Source: Euwallacea fornicatus
Lineage: Eukaryota; Arthropoda; Insecta; Coleoptera; Curculionidae
DNA length: 64,000 nt
NCBI RefSeq assembly: GCF_040115645.1
Contig: NC_089563.1
Coordinates: forward strand, 2,480,001 to 2,544,000
Reading direction: 5' to 3'
The position numbers and the translations under genes are program-made. The notes under the pieces are model-generated. The model had not been told where the DNA came from, made no database searches, and saw only the letters and a program-made list of their open reading frames with translations. Each line of letters begins with the position of its first letter. The stretch's first letter is position 1. Of the stretch, positions 12,301 through 23,500 are shown in pieces.

Positions 12301-13252
12301 ACCACACATTGATAAGTAAAAGTGAACAATACAGTGACGTGGCTCTTAAAGCTCTTTTTAGGTTGAATAATAATAATTATGTGTTAAAGTCGCTGCAAAG
12401 GAGTAACTTATTGGAGCTTTATTTGATTGCCGAACCGAAATGTGAACAATATTATTTTGCTTCCATACAAGAGCATAAAAAGGCTTATTCCCAATGGTAA
12501 GTGATGTGTTTTGTTATAGACCTGAAAATAAGAACCTAAAGAACCGGTTTTTGCTGATAACTTTTTTGTCATTTCTTTTCATTCCAAGACTAACTCAATG
12601 TTGAAACTTAACAAAATACTGTACACATTTTAATTCCGGCATGTCCTAACAGTGAAAACTTCACACGTCTCTTAATTCCTAAAAGCGTTATTTAGTTCTA
12701 ATATTATTGCATTTATAACAGAAATTACTGTATAATATTCATTGATAAGACACAGATATTTTATTTATTATATTTGTCATTTTATCTTTTTTACCTTGGC
12801 TATCTTATTATTGACAAAATTGCCATTTTTGATAATAATGAATATATTTTAAAAGCATTATTTTTAGCTGGAATAAATTACTAAATCATATTGAATGCGA
12901 CGAACCATTTGTCCATGGCGACAAACTAAAGGACAAAGAACGTGCTGTTATAAAAGACAAGTTCGCAGGTTTTAACAAGGAAGTTGAGGATATCTCCAAA
13001 GTTCAAAGAGGGTATTCTATACCTGATATTGAATTAAGGGAAAGTATTAAGCGAGACAATAAAGAGCTTATTATTCCGAAATATAACGCCTTTTTCAATA
13101 GGTAAAATTAAAGGTAATTAAGAGTACTTTTTCTTAAATTATTTTCTAGGTATGGAGTGTTGAACTTCACCAAAAATCCTGAGAAATACATTAAACACAA
13201 GCCAGATGAAGTGTCTGCAGTTATTGACAGATTTTTTGATGTTGCCGCTTAA
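9337..13252 (+). CDS. Exo70: Exocyst complex component Exo70 (EXOC7), complete
   Basis: Twelve coding exons: 9337-9344, 9727-9781, 10370-10535, 10604-10803, 10856-11245, 11294-11453, 11516-11709, 11760-11939, 11994-12228, 12280-12496, 12868-13101, 13150-13252. All phases agree and give 713 residues, close to the family length (about 650-700). Matches to Exo70 include the N-terminal coiled coil (LEETILPVYNETE), LLDNVIGYYEVSS, KALEDFIESL, DGTVHELTSNVIMFL, KLKDKERAVIKDKF and the C-terminal FTKNPEKYIKHKPDEV. Exo70 is the exocyst subunit that binds PI(4,5)P2 and Rho GTPases and tethers secretory vesicles to the plasma membrane. The first coding exon carries only eight coding bases. The intron after 11453 seems to use a GC donor; an in-frame GT-AG alternative would lose part of a conserved segment. 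AATAAA follows at 13319. Confidence 0.93.
11454..11515 (+). other. Short Exo70 intron, probable GC-AG type
   Basis: The exon frame hits TAA soon after 11453, and the most natural junction into the next exon (11516) puts the donor at GC (TTTAG|GCAACA). The acceptor is a normal TCTGTAG. A GT-AG pairing also keeps frame: donor in ACAGG|GTTGAA and acceptor at CATATAG, just after 11516. That would delete residues matching the TLEH-(A/S)-TGL-x-LG segment I recall in insect Exo70. Confidence 0.5.
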
Positions 13253-13318
13253 AGATAAGGGCGCAAATTCTATTATTGTTAGACATTATATTATATTGAT
13301 ATCCATAAATATTATCTA

Positions 13319-13324
13319 AATAAA
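13319..13324 (+). terminator. Exo70 poly(A) signal AATAAA
   Basis: Perfect AATAAA 67 bases after the Exo70 stop. It sits only 9 bases beyond the stop (13333-13335) of the convergent minus-strand gene, so the two 3' UTRs must overlap. Confidence 0.7.
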
Positions 13325-13332
13325 AATTATTA

Positions 13333-14836
13333 CTAATTAGCACTAGCAGCCAGAATTAATGGCCTCAATCTTTTTAAAAGAACTCCAACGTCCAGCACAT
13401 TATGTCCAATACTCGCTGCTTCTTTCAATTCCTGGATCTCCTCAGAGGAAAGAACCAGACTAGCATCAAAATCTCAAAAAACTTTTGAATATTCAAGTAC
13501 AAATCATATTAAAAATAACTTACCAACAACAGATTTTTCGTCATGGCTTATTATAAAGTCTATGGATGCTTCTTTTACTTTAATACTAGCTATAAACAAT
13601 TTGCTATCAAAATGCTTCTTAACGCTGACTTTAAAATTAAAATTCACGGAGTAATGATGAATTGCCTTGGCAAAATTCTTACTAATTTTTTTTAACTTTT
13701 TTTGCTGAGCTTTTCTCTCATTATATCCTGAAAAAATATATAAATGTAGTGTTTTGAATTATAAAACTATCAAAAGGTCAATCTCGAAGTACATACCTTT
13801 TTCAGTGTCAGCCAACGTGTCTGTTAACTTGCATAACTGACTTTTATATTTCTCTATATTTGCTTCAGACATTTTTTCCCTTTCCTCAATTATTTTGTGT
13901 TTTTGCCAATTTTGTTTTGCTTCTAAGTGCAACTTCAGTATCTGCTTTTCAGATAATTCTTCTGAGACATTATATACAGGCTTTGTTGGCTGCGACTCCT
14001 TTGTATTTAATAAGTTAATTACACATTCAAGATCTTTTTGGTTTATATTTCTTAGACATTCCATATCATTAAGGAATGCTTTGGTCTGATCTGAAGTTTG
14101 AAAAACGTCTATATGATTTCAATTCCAATAAAATAGAACGCGGAAACAATCCACATTCACCCAAGTTTATAAGTGCACATAACATAAGGTAAGAATGCTA
14201 AAAAAATAATCCAGTTCATAAACACTAGGTACATTTACGTTAGCAATGCAAGGGATTTTTAAGAAAGTTGTGCAAGATGCAGTTTCTTTGGTCGATATGC
14301 TGGTTCATCTGCAAATACAGTGTCAACATTTGTGTAGTAGTAAATATAGACAAACTGTAAATTTATGAAATCAAGAAAAAGATATCTTGTATTCCAAGGA
14401 ATATAGAAGTTATTTCGTATAAATCACACTTCTAGTATGTTCTCCTACATTTAAATTCTTGATACACCACAACAGTAATGCATAACAAGAAAACGGTGCA
14501 GGGCAGTGATATGCCACAATTTTTTGTTGCATGTATACGCGTCGGAAGAATGCAAAGTACCAGTATAATTGGATTAGTTTATATAATTCCAAAGATTTCA
14601 TCTGATATTTATAAAAAAATGTTAGTGAATACAACAGTATATACACCACAGAAGATAGTATATTTGTCTGTCTTGAGCATTAACAAAATGCGACGGATAA
14701 GAAACACTTTCTATCTGGACGTATCATTATCTACTATTGTTTTCTTCAATTATTTATTAAACAGAAAGCAACATTTTTAATTTATTAGATATTTTCTTAA
14801 CTTACCTATTGAAGAGGTTTGTGCGCGATCGTCCAT
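13333..14836 (-). CDS. Small coiled-coil protein, possibly kinetochore Spc24/Spc25-like
   Basis: Four coding exons on the minus strand, in order: 14836-14806, 14090-13797, 13727-13524, 13472-13333. Phases agree and give 222 residues starting MDDRAQTSSI and ending LILAASAN. Residues about 50-140 are charged and heptad-like (LHLEAKQNWQKHKIIEEREK and QQKKLKKISKN), indicating a coiled coil. The last 85 residues look like a small alpha/beta domain (strands FNFKVSV, KLFIASIKV and IDFIISH, then helix SSEEIQELKEAAS). A coiled coil followed by a small globular domain, about 220 residues long, is the layout of Spc24/Spc25 in the Ndc80 complex. I see no diagnostic motif, so this is only a suggestion. 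The third acceptor (TTGAG|AT) is slightly unusual. The gene converges on Exo70. Confidence 0.75.
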
Positions 14837-15404
14837 TTGTCCTTCCTCGTATTATGCTAATACAATCTTTGTAATAAGTTATTGTCGCAAATTTAACACT
14901 TCTTCAATTAAAGAAAAATTAATTATTTCTTCTTTCGTACTAACAATAAAATTTCCGTTGACGGTTTATATTCAAAAAGTTAACCTCAAATAAGAAAAGT
15001 TGCTTGGCAAATGAGAGGAATAGATGACATGCCCGAATACGATCCGATCAGCAGTCTATCTCACTCATTCGTTTGGTGTTAGCGAAAGGAGTATGAATCA
15101 AATACGCTCAAATAATTTCAAGATTTTCAATCATTAATGCCCCTCATAGGAATTCAATATAACAAAAATAGCGGGACTACTTTTACAATTTTATAAGACA
15201 AAAAAACTGTATTGAAACCATTAAAAAACTTAGTTTATGTCTTCTACTTAAGTCACTTACAGTTCAGTGCCTTATTATCCTCGATTTGCCAATTTCTTAC
15301 TGAATAAACAGTCTCCATAACTTAACTTTGATTTTAATATGGCGTAACACAATGTAGTTCCAAAAAAATTTAAACAAAAAAATCTCTCCGGTCAAATTGT
15401 TTCC
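14837..15404. other. Spacer between two minus-strand genes
   Basis: It holds the promoter side of the coiled-coil gene and the 3' UTR of the THAP gene. No further ORF or repeat is evident. Confidence 0.5.
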
Positions 15405-16952
15405 TCAGCCCATAGAACTTGTTTTACTTATAAAAGGGGCTGATATCTTGCCTAGCATAGTGTGACACACATCACAAACCCTGGATGGTCTATTATTAGG
15501 GCCTGACAATACCACTTTGGTGATACATTCTGTGCAATATATTTGTCCACAATGTCTGCAATGTTGCTTCATTTCCGAGCTCATTAATATATTGGCACAC
15601 AAAGGGCATTTGTCAATATCTTCTTCATGTTGCCATCTAACTTCAGGGGCTTGTTTGCACATTTTACTGAGTTTGACCTAGAAACTTTATTAAAAAATCT
15701 TGTTGCGCAAAAAAATAATTCTTTGAAGCATACCTGCAAAATCTGGGAAAATGTAACAGTTTTCTGATGTTCAATTTCACGGTTTTTAAGTTGTTCTTGT
15801 AGACTTTGGATTTTGAAATGAAGTTCTTCATTTTCAGTTTTCAGTTTTTCCTATAATAATAGCTTTAAACATATGCTGCCTTTAGTTTATTAAATGTTGG
15901 AGCCTGGATTCAGCTAAATATGTTTTTTCATATTTTTTCACAGTCATAAACAGTTCACAGAAATGTGTTTAGCTAAACCCAGTTAAATTGTAATGAAATT
16001 GACATAAGCTTACCATATCATCTATCAGTAATGTGTGTTTGTTTTGACTCTTTAGGCTTGGCTTATGAATCAGGCTATTACTGAAATTTGGACCAAAAGA
16101 AAAATATTATGGCTTCATTTATTTATTTATAAACTAGCATATGAGCTGTTAATTATGAGTTAAACGGATAAAATTATAGCCTTTCAAATTGTTTAAATTA
16201 AGAAGTAACCTTGGTAATGACAAGACAGGTACATGCTTGGATTTGCTTTGAGCTTCCTCTCCTTGACTATCCAATAGTATATTACTGGAATCAATATTGA
16301 AAAACTGATCGTTAACTTTCTCTATCACTTCATCTTTTTCAACTTTAACAATAATAAAATCTTGCTCATTTTCTTGTAACACCTGATGCAATTCGACCCA
16401 CACCTTTGATGACTCTAGTTGAGGTTCTAGAACAAACCTTAATATAGCAATTATCTATATTACATCTTAATTTTTAAAACTTGTTGATGTGGAAGATTGC
16501 TAATATAATTTTATATATTACTTAGTTTCCTTTGGGAAATATCCTGTTTTTGAGGAGTCAAACTATCCATTCCTCTACACTTTTTGCTTGATGTATAATG
16601 GGCATAACTAAATATAGTAGGTATGGCATGGTTAGCTAATTTGCGAGATCCATCTTGTCTTACTTTCTCCCACATCTCAGGGGCAAAATGCACCTAAAAT
16701 ATTGTACATATTTATTTGCAGTAAGAGATGCTACCGCAAATAGTTGTTTGAATGATAGCGTGAAGTATATAATACAAAAGAAGCAATTTTTAAACTTGCC
16801 TCACATAAACAGGCACCTTCAGAGGGTATCCAGTTACCCCTCTTTGTATTAGCAATCCATTGTTGCCTTCTTTTTGGGTCTTTTGGAAATTTTCTCATCA
16901 AGAAACCTTTCGCAGAGGAATTTCTGCAACCCAAAGCAGAACATCCACCCAT
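15405..16952 (-). CDS. Chimeric THAP - rabaptin tail - FYVE-like protein, 332 residues
   Basis: Six coding exons on the minus strand: 16952-16800, 16693-16522, 16426-16210, 16080-16014, 15850-15734, 15677-15405; all phases agree. Residues 1-80 form a full THAP zinc finger: C4, C9, C50, H53 (CEVHF), invariant P23 and W32, and the closing AIPTIF. THAP domains bind DNA and often derive from P-element-type transposases. From about residue 110 the protein resembles the end of rabaptin-5 next door: WVELHQVLQENEQDFIIVKV against the rabaptin ELHELVLKNHQDLIIAKV, then a coiled coil, then an eight-Cys FYVE-like finger from W257 (VRWQHEEDIDKC). The last two exons are 117 and 273 bases, exactly the sizes of the last two rabaptin-5 exons, with the same phases. 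The first intron needs a GC donor (GAG|GCAAGT). All frames are open, so it looks like a working gene. Its function cannot be told from sequence. Confidence 0.82.
16694..16799 (-). other. GC-AG intron inside the THAP domain
   Basis: The donor GAG|GCAAGT is the strong consensus for a GC-type donor. Splicing to TTTTAG|GTGCA restores C-E-V-H, the C-x2-H half of the zinc site, so the domain itself supports the junction. Nearby GT donors would delete Cys50. Confidence 0.75.
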
Positions 16953-17594
16953 TACATTTGAATTTTAAGTACAGTTTAAAAATTGAATATAAATAAAGTT
17001 ATGTATTTAAATCGTATAATACAAAACAAATAATAGTGATAACTAGAAGAAATTTGGAAAATTAAAATATTATAATAAACATAACCAAACTAAGTTTATG
17101 GAAAAACGTCAAATCTTAACCAATCAGCTCCCTGGCAGCATATATGCCCCTGCACTAATATCAGCTGTTCAAACATCCCTTTAAATAATCCCCACTTTTC
17201 GTTATTATCATTACAACATTAATCGTTTATTTGATTGGTGAAACATAATTAAACAATTTTTTATTTATATTAGTTTTGTTACAGGACCCTTGTCGGCTTC
17301 GTCGACTTAAATATTATTTCGGTATTGTGACGCGTTCATAGGTATAATCATCTTAATGCCAAAAGGTTAACTGGCCATTTGTTCAGAATCTATAAAATAA
17401 TTCGTTACCGAATCTAACATTTTTTTCATGTCAATTTGCATTTAACTGACACACAGCTAAATTGAATTAATCAGAACCTTTATTAACTTCTTAGTTCTTT
17501 AAATAATAAATAGTCTAATTATACACAGCATCTGTATAAAGACTTCAATAAAATTTAAACATCACATAACAAAAACTCCTTCAACAAAACAATT
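16953..17594. promoter_or_regulatory. Spacer: THAP gene promoter and rabaptin-5 3' UTR
   Basis: About 640 bases separate the rabaptin-5 stop from the THAP-gene start, both on the minus strand. The right part must be rabaptin 3' UTR, with a poly(A) signal at 17479-17484. The left part presumably holds the chimera's promoter. No ORF of note. Confidence 0.5.
17479..17484 (-). terminator. Rabaptin-5 poly(A) signal
   Basis: AATAAA on the minus strand, about 110 bases beyond the rabaptin-5 stop. Confidence 0.5.
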
Positions 17595-20500
17595 TCAGTT
17601 CATTGGGGGTTCCTTACTGAAATAAGGAGCCGAACTCTTGACTAGCAAAGTGTGACACACGTCGCAAACCTTTGACTGTCTCATATTAGGCCCGGACATG
17701 ACCACTTTGGAAACGCACTTTACGCAGAATATTTGACCGCAGTGTCTGCAGTGTTGCTTCACCTTAGAAGTGGCCAATGTGATGCGACAGGAAGGGCATT
17801 CTTCGATATCTTCTTCGTGCTGCCATCGTACTTGGTGGTCCGCTTCACGGATTTTTTCCAGCTGAATCTGAAAGGGTTGATTGAAAGACAGTCGCAATTA
17901 GTCAATATTATTGAAGTTTACCTGTAAACTTTGAGATAACTTAACAAAATCTCGTTGCACAGTTTCACTGGTTTCAAGCTCCTCTTGTAGGGCATGAGCT
18001 CTGTTCCTTAATCCTTGAATTTGATCCTCCAGTTTTTTCTAAAATTAAAGTATTCAGTGTTTTGTTTCTGTGTTGAAGGAATGAGTGTATTAAGCCAGAG
18101 CTTACCACATTATCTGTTAATTGTGTTATCTGCTCGTCTTTTTCTATCACATTAGCGTTTTTGGCTAAATACTGCTTTTTCTCTCGTTCTAGCCTATCTA
18201 TTTGCTTTCTAGAATTTATTTAAAAATAGTACTATTAATTCTAGTTGCTTTTTTTATGTCGTACTATGTCATAAGCATTCAAGTAAATTAAATTATATAT
18301 ATGCTGCACTTACTGTAATTGTTTAATTTCAAAATCTAGAGATTCTTCTACGACTTTTCTTTCGTGATGGTCGTGCTCTAATTGGCTATTTAATAATACG
18401 ATATTGGATTCAAGATTCTTTATCTTTTCTTCGGCTGCCTCTTTACCGACTTTCGCAATAATTAAATCTTGATGATTTTTAAGTACCAGCTCATGTAATT
18501 CCTAAGAAAAATACGAGATATTATTGTTAATCTAATTCGAACCAGTGCAGAAATTCAGTTTGGAATGACATGTTTTCTTATAAAATAAACGAAAAATATA
18601 CTTCTTATTGTGGCTTCAAATTCTTTTTTTTCTGAACAGAAGATAAGACCCGTCTACGTAGACCAACGTGTGTCATTGCGACATGTTTCCCGGACCAAAA
18701 ATTTCACAAAAAAACGTTTGTTACACATTTCTTTTTCTTTTTTGGAATTTTGCGTGCCGCTCCTACGACATATTGTAATTGCATGATACAATATTTAACG
18801 GAGTCAACACCGAATACGGCTTTTTTGTAGACGAGCCTTCACAATCATTTTCAGATAATAACAGCCTTTGTCTTCCGATATGTGATGTATGAAAATTAGT
18901 TATGATTTCAAAATCAAGTACAATGCTTTACCCGTTTGCAAGTTCTAATAGTTATTTATAAACAGGGTGGCCCGGAAATTACTACAATGCTAGACCGAAA
19001 GTTCCTAAACCAATAATAAAACATTTCAGACAAACTTATCCATTTACATCCAATGTGTACAGTTTCTTACAAAAATCACATACTAATAAAAATTAGGAAT
19101 TTTGGACAATTTAATGAAAGGAAAATTGCCCCTGTAGGATCGCGATATGATGGCTATGATTGCTGTCGATAAGAGAAAGAAAAATGAATACTTAAATATG
19201 TGTATCATTCATCCCTCGAAGTTGTTAAGTTTTTAAGAGATCGAGACAAAATGTTAAGGTTGATAGTGGCTTTACCTTTATTATATACATATCTATATTA
19301 ATTATGAACATGAGTTATTTAATACTATGCGAAAGTGTAAATTATTATTGTTCCTGAAAAACCTCAGAGTCCTTTTTCGATTAAGCTCGCTGTGCAACTG
19401 GAATTGTAATTTTTTATTCCGTGGGGGTACCACTGCACAACAAAATTACTGTAATAATAATTGATTACTAATTGGATTCGCAACTCTCTCCCATTTTAGT
19501 AAATCTGGAAACATCGCATGATGATTCCTATCATCAGCTGTACTTTAACAAAAGGCATGTTGTAAATTTTTTGTATGTTTTCTTACCGGTATCACTTCGT
19601 AGATGATTCAGTCAAGTGTTAGCACGGCGAAGAGCAGGACGTTTGTAATTCGCGCTGCATTAATATTAGAGATATTCTGGTTTTCTTTTGTTCCAAAGAC
19701 TCGTGAGGTACGCGGTTAGTATAAGCGCGACCCAGTGAGTGAAAGTGGATGGAATTCAATCGTAGTTTTGTTCGATCAATGAGAACGATGTAGTTAGAAT
19801 TTTAGTTGACAATCGGAATTATTTCCAATTTTGGCTCTTCTGAAAGATACTTAAGACCATTTGTAGGCGTTGCCGAAGTATGATATCGCAACTTGAGCTG
19901 CTTCGCAGATTTTAAAACTTTCTGGAGTTAATATTGTCTTTTTGTGGTTTGGGTCTCAGCTGTGTACGCTTCTGCTTCAAGCAGAAATTAATTTAAAGGT
20001 GTAACCGTTTTGAAGATTTTTTTAAAATGAACTAATGTTGAATTTTTTCCATGAAATAATATTGATTTTTTCAGGCATTATATAATAATGTTTTTCTTTT
20101 GTGTTTCAGGTTTCAATAGTATATGGCTCTGCTTGGAGTCGAAATTGATTCGCAACTTGAACTGTTTCAATGATTTTTAAAACTTCTTCAGGATTCATTA
20201 TCTAATTCTTCTCAGAAATGGATACTGATTTTTTTCAGGAATTATGTAATATTGCACTTTTTGTGTTTCAGGTTTCAACTGTTTCTACCAAACGCCTCTG
20301 CTTCGAATGGAAATTATTTCGAACCTTTAACTTTTTTGAACATTTTTCATAAGAGTTCAAACTGATTTTATTTCGTGTTATAGGTCCCAATTGCATATGC
20401 CTCTGCTTCAAGTCGAAATGAATTCGAATCTCTCACTGTTTTAAGATTATTTTAAAAATTCGTAGATTTTTAAATGAAGCATATCTTTACAGATGGGCCG

Positions 20501-23500
20501 GAAGAGGCAGCGATGCCCCGTGAACTAGCTAGCAAAATTGCCGGATTTAATACCCCTAAATATTTTCCTGTGGGGAGCTCTTAAATCAAAAGTGAATGCT
20601 TTCCCCATACCCACAGAAGTTGAGTTACTGTAAAGATCTTCAACCTTGAAGATTATTTTTAAAATAAGCCCGACACGATTCTCAACGTAGGGATTACTTT
20701 TTTAATATTCGTTATAAGAATTAAAGTAAGTTGATAGTTGAAATAACATTTTTTTCTTGTTGTTCTTCTGACTAAACAACAATGATGAATTGTAAAGTAT
20801 CATATAATTTTTTTTTGTAAAAAAACTGCACATCTAGTGAAAACTTTACAGAAGACAAAAAAGTTTCAAAACGAAGGCAACTCGTAGTAGCGAAAAAAAT
20901 TAGTTATTCGTACAAGGGGTATTAAACATACAAATTTTTATTTATCAATTATGCGTTATTTTTAATATTTCCACGCAAAAAAAAGATCATGCATATGTTA
21001 GAGCATGCAAATTTGTATAGTAACTCTTAGTTTTAAAATCAGGGAAATTGAAGAAAACCTTAGCAATTATGTTGGAAAAAACGATATTAATTTGAAAACT
21101 TTGGCGTCCTGTAACAGCACAATAAAGCAACATTGTATATAGGTAAATCTGCCTAGAATGCCTTATTTTTCATTAAAGAATTTTTGATCAAGCATTTTAC
21201 AGTCATTTCAGAGATACCCTATATAATAAAATAAGACTCTGGATCCGTAATTCCAAATAAAAATCCCTGAATATCATTTTTTCTTTGTCAAAAGCTCACC
21301 TCTACAGTGTCAGGTAAATTAATAACCTCACTTTGCAGCTGTTGCGAATGAATGGTGTATTTGCCCACGAGGTTTTCATTCTCAGTTTGCAACCTAAAAT
21401 ATAGAAATCAAAGATTAAACAAGCATTTAATTTTAGAAAATAAACCATAACAGTTTTAATTAAAATAATGGGTTGTTGTTTAAATAAAAATTAAATATAG
21501 TTTGGAATGTTACATGTATACCTTGAATAAATTCAACAGGCATCTATCGTTAATGTTAGATGTTTTATGCTAATAGTAAATAGCTTAATCTATGTCCTAT
21601 ATTTACGATTTACCACCGATTGCGAGTTTTTTTTTCATGAATATCCATTGCAAGTAGAACTCACCTGTCTAATTCTTGGTGAATTTTTTCCCGATCTTTC
21701 GTTAATTTAACCAATTCACTTTTCATCTCTTTAGCTGTCTCTGAAAAATATTGTTGAAGTTCCTTTAAATCCTGCTCAGTACAATCCGTAGTCCTGGTAA
21801 GTTCCGCGACTTGCTGCTTGTGTTCTTCCCTTTTTTCATTCCATCTCTCTTCCATTTCCTTTCTGAAAAAATTATGCAACAACACCAACTTTATTAACAC
21901 CACTTATGCCTACCTGAATCCTATTTCTTTCATTAAATCCTCCTTATGTCTCTCCGCTGCTTTTTCAGCCTCCCGGACTTTTTTCATGAATTCGCTAACA
22001 TTTTGTTGCTCTTTAACTAGCTCAGCCTCATAGTTACTGCACATATCGCATGATTGATTATCATTTTTACTGATTTCAAAGGACGTGTTGGTAGATGTGG
22101 TATTTTGTAGATTTGTTTTTTCTGGAGTTTGATTTTCGACTTTTAAACCCTGAAAAAAAAAACGAATTTCCTCACCAATTGTGAAAAATTTGAAACTCCC
22201 TCATTTACTTCGTTTGATGTATGCCCGCATTCTCGACATTTTTGAAGTTGCTCGTCAGTTGAGCGCAACTTCTCCTTTAATGCTTTTATTTGGTCCTCCA
22301 AAGGATCTACTAAAGACCTTAACAATTCAACATCTTCTTGGGACTAGAATTTTGAAAACTTTAGATTAGCAGATTTGTAATTGTATTATTATACCTTTTC
22401 TGGTTTTTCTTCTTGAGAGCCTCCAAATGCATCAAGTTTTTTAGCTATGCCTTTAGTTAATGCATTAATAACTGCACTAGGAGCCAAACTGTGCTCCTAG
22501 AAAAATACACAAATTAAAACACAATCAATTAATAAAAATATTATCTGACCTTCTTAAATTTTACTATAAGATTATGATCAAAGTAGTTACTAAACATTTT
22601 ACAGAACAAACACCTTGTCAGTATAAAAAATGGTAGTTAACTGAAATAATTATACTTTTGATGCCTATATTTTTGAAGCAACAACTCAGATAATGTGCAA
22701 ATTACCTGATAAGCAAAACTGCTTAAAATGGGACACAAACCATTGGAATTCTAATAAATTATGAGGTCAGGCAACAAAAAATAAACAAAAAGGAATAATA
22801 TTTAAACTAACCTGATTGGAAGATTGCTGTTGTTGCTGTTGAAACTGAGTGTTTTGAAACTTTAGATGTTCAATTTCTTTTTGAGTGTACTGTATGTACC
22901 TTTGCAGTCTTTGCAAATCTTGATCATATATAGTTCTTGAAGAGGAGGATTCTTCCATGGTTTCTACAATACAACAATGGATTTTAATTAAATTACTGAA
23001 ATGCACATAAAATATGTGATACTGACCATGAATTAACCTTTGAAGGGATGCTATTTCTTCCTCAGCTTTACGTTTTTCCAATTCATAGTTTGATTCTCTC
23101 ATACTCTCCACAACTAGTTGGCTTTTAAGATCATCTAATTCATTTGTTAATTTTTTAACTTGCTCTATTAGCAATTTATTTTCTTCATTTCTTCTTGACA
23201 GTTCAGCTGCCAAGTAAAAAATACAGTACATTAATTTTACTTGAAATTGACATAGTAAATTCTACAGAAAACAGAATTTTTAGAAACATTTTTAAAATAA
23301 TACTGCTGTAGATCCATAATTTAGAATCAGTTAATGAGTGAAAAAAACTAATAAAGAAAATTTAATCAACAGGTTTCTTGAGTAATTCTAACATGTAAAC
23401 ACTTTTAACACGGTATGAAAAACAATAATAGGTATTTAAACCAATCAATTTGACAAGAGTTTACCTTCAAACTTGGTTTATTGGTTAAATTTTTTTCGCT

